NCBI GenBank assembly: GCA_963930775.1
Contig: OZ005692.1
Span: forward strand, 1,226,135 to 1,290,134
Direction: 5' to 3'
Source: Cliona cf. orientalis
Taxonomy: Eukaryota > Porifera > Demospongiae > Clionaida > Clionaidae
DNA: 64,000 bases
This document shows positions 62,261 through 64,000 of the stretch, piece by piece (the stretch's first letter is position 1; the number at the start of each line of letters is the position of its first letter). Both the position numbers and the translations under genes were made by a program. The notes under the pieces are model-generated. The model did no database searches. It was not told the origin of the DNA and saw nothing but the letters and a program-made list of their open reading frames with translations.

Positions 62261-64000
62261 ATGGCTGAGATACCAAAATATCAATTCAAGAAGGTGCAAC
62301 TTCTCAAGGATCAATCCCTTGGCATTGGATCTTATGGAGCTGTCTGTAAAGCAAAATGTGATGACCTCCGCTGTGCTGCTAAAATCATCCACCCTACCCT
62401 ATTCGATCCGAATGCACTACAGCAAGTTGCCCCTCAAAGAGAGCACAGACTGCCCATTAGACGCTTTGAGCAGGAGTGTGAGTTCATGAGTGCCATAAGA
62501 CACCCCAACATCGTCCAGTACCTGGGCATGTTCAGAGACACCGACACACGCTTGCCCGTGCTCCTAATGGAGCTGATGGACGACAGCTTGACCCACTTCC
62601 TGGAAAGCTCTACACAGCCAATTCCCTACCATATCCAAATCAATATCTGCCACGATGTCACTCTAGCGCTATCATTTCTCCATTCCAACAAAATCGTCCA
62701 CAGAGATCTCTCCAGCAACAACGTTCTCTTGCGTGGAAATATCCTAGCCAAAGTGACTGACTTTGGAATGGCAAGGCTGGGTGACATTAATCCTCAAGCA
62801 ACTCGTCTCACCAGCACCATGTGTCCCGGCACTGATGTCTACATGCCTCCAGAAGCTGTTCAAGATAAACCAGTGTACACAGAAAAGATCGACTGCTTCT
62901 CATGTGGTGTCATAATTGTCCAAATGTTGACACGAGAGTTTCCAAAACCAGGAGATCGACTGCAGGAGATAGAATTGAGCCATCCAGGAATAAGAGCTGG
63001 AACTGTGTTAGTACGTATACCAGAAGTTGAGCGTCGACAAAACCACATTGGCCAAGTTGATCCAAACCACTCCCTCCTACCAATTGCACTCGATTGTCTA
63101 AAGGATAAAGACGGCGAACGTCCTTCAGCTCATCAGCTTTGTGAGAGAGTAGCTGGTCTGAAAGGAATGCCCACATACAGAGACAGTGCTAGAGCTGTTG
63201 AGGATAGTAGAGATGAGGTCATTCGATCACAAGCAACTAGTATGGAAGAAAAAGATCGTACTATACCATCAAAAGAGGAAGAGATTCAGCAAATGAGACA
63301 GCAACTTCAAGAGAAGGATCGACACCTGAGACAACTACAGCAAGAAAGAGATCAAGCCAATAGACAACTACAGCAAGAAAGTGATCAAAATTTACAAAAA
63401 GAGAGACAACTTCAAGAGAAACAGAGACAACTTGGACGTGTAAACCAGCAGCTAGAAGCCAGTGAACAAGTGGTAGCTCAGTTTGAGAGACGAATCGCTG
63501 AACTGGAACAGCAACTTAGTCAGAGAGAGCAGCAAAAGACAAAAGCCAGCAGCAGAGAAAAGGAGCTGACCAGCTTCAAACTGACATGGAGGGAGGGAAA
63601 GAGGATGCCACATGAAATTCCTAGACTATGTGATGCTGTTGTGGATGGCAATAAAGTGTACATCATGGATGGAGGATTAAAGAAGATACATTCTTATAAT
63701 GTCACCAATGACAGCTGGTCTCAATTACCAGACTGTGTTCTTACTTATTGTCCATTAGCAATAATTGATGGCTTACTCACTACTATAGGAGGATACCACC
63801 CCGATTTATATTACAATGAGCTGTTTAGCCTCACTGGAGAAGGCAGTGGTAGGAGATGGACTAAGATATTCCCACCCATGCCTACCAAGAGGATGTATGC
63901 AGCTGCAGTGTGCAGTAGAAGTATGCTATTAGTGGTTGGAGGGATGAGTGACGAAGTACTATCAACTGTGGAAGTGATGAATATTGAACATCACCAGTGG
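62261..64000 (+). CDS. K5: kinase-Kelch gene, open to the window edge
   Basis: ATG 62261 (MAEIPKYQF); I read 580 codons without a stop to base 64000. Kinase: GIGSYGAV, CAAKIIH, IVHRDLSSNNVLL, DFGMARL, MPPEA; Phe in the DCFSFGV motif of the others is Cys here (DCFSCGV). A long Gln/Arg/Glu coiled coil with repeated RQLQQE units follows, about residues 320-440, then Kelch repeats (YIMDGGLKK, TIGGYHPD, LVVGGMSDE) up to the edge. It is the only single-exon kinase copy here without a visible break, and would be the best candidate for the active member. The C-terminal Kelch repeats lie outside the window. Confidence 0.88.
   Translation, partial: MAEIPKYQFKKVQLLKDQSLGIGSYGAVCKAKCDDLRCAAKIIHPTLFDPNALQQVAPQREHRLPIRRFEQECEFMSAIRHPNIVQYLGMFRDTDTRLPVLLMELMDDSLTHFLESSTQPIPYHIQINICHDVTLALSFLHSNKIVHRDLSSNNVLLRGNILAKVTDFGMARLGDINPQATRLTSTMCPGTDVYMPPEAVQDKPVYTEKIDCFSCGVIIVQMLTREFPKPGDRLQEIELSHPGIRAGTVLVRIPEVERRQNHIGQVDPNHSLLPIALDCLKDKDGERPSAHQLCERVAGLKGMPTYRDSARAVEDSRDEVIRSQATSMEEKDRTIPSKEEEIQQMRQQLQEKDRHLRQLQQERDQANRQLQQESDQNLQKERQLQEKQRQLGRVNQQLEASEQVVAQFERRIAELEQQLSQREQQKTKASSREKELTSFKLTWREGKRMPHEIPRLCDAVVDGNKVYIMDGGLKKIHSYNVTNDSWSQLPDCVLTYCPLAIIDGLLTTIGGYHPDLYYNELFSLTGEGSGRRWTKIFPPMPTKRMYAAAVCSRSMLLVVGGMSDEVLSTVEVMNIEHHQW

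Overview
The window looks like animal nuclear DNA, most consistent with a demosponge of the Amphimedon type. It is AT-rich with small GT-AG introns. It holds a large array of type I membrane receptors with scavenger-receptor cysteine-rich (SRCR) domains and tyrosine-rich tails, mixed with TKL-type protein kinases that end in Kelch repeats. The organism is an inference from this gene content; there is no rRNA or other marker gene. Exon models were built by hand from splice signals, and nearly all close with matching phases. I name the receptors R1-R20 and the kinases K1-K5 in window order.

Layout. (1) 1-11.5 kb: R1, R4, R5, R6 (alpha type: signal peptide, SRCR, fibronectin-III-like domain, TM, tail), the broken R2, and R3, which has a different small Cys-rich ectodomain on the same tail. 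(2) 12-32 kb: a plus-strand array of beta-type receptors (R7, R10, R11, R12, R14, R15; SRCR-FN3-TM-tail) and gamma-type receptors (R8, R9, R13; SRCR-TM-tail without FN3). The order shows a duplicated cassette, R7-(R8/R9)-R10-R11 and R12-R13-R14-R15. (3) 33.8-38.3 kb: a divergent receptor (R16) followed at once by a kinase-Kelch gene with an uninterrupted exon (K1). (4) 38.8-42.5 kb, minus strand: K2, a nine-exon kinase/coiled-coil/Kelch gene, head-to-head with delta-type receptor R17. (5) 42.8-64 kb: repeated units of delta receptor (R17, R18, R19, R20) followed by kinase-Kelch (K3, K4, K5), with a stranded kinase promoter after R17 and a stranded receptor first exon before R20.

How the parts may work together. 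Nearly all receptors share one intron plan: signal peptide / SRCR first half / SRCR second half + FN3 + TM / tail, with phases 1, 1 and 2. Ectodomains and tails can therefore be exchanged as cassettes. The tails carry ITIM-like and YxxL/YxxI motifs, and all but one family end in a conserved Y-x-x-L-x-H type C-terminus. The neighbouring kinases have complete catalytic motifs followed by a coiled coil and Kelch repeats. I infer a fast-evolving recognition locus (innate immune or self/non-self) in which receptor and cytoplasmic kinase genes are amplified together. The pairing of products is a hypothesis; only the gene pairing is seen.

Turnover is visible everywhere: nonsense and frameshift copies (R1, R2, R7, R19, K1, K3, K4), an unequal-crossover chimera (R13), and several dated insertions of non-autonomous DNA transposons, including one inside the SRCR exon of R14 and one in the last codons of K3.
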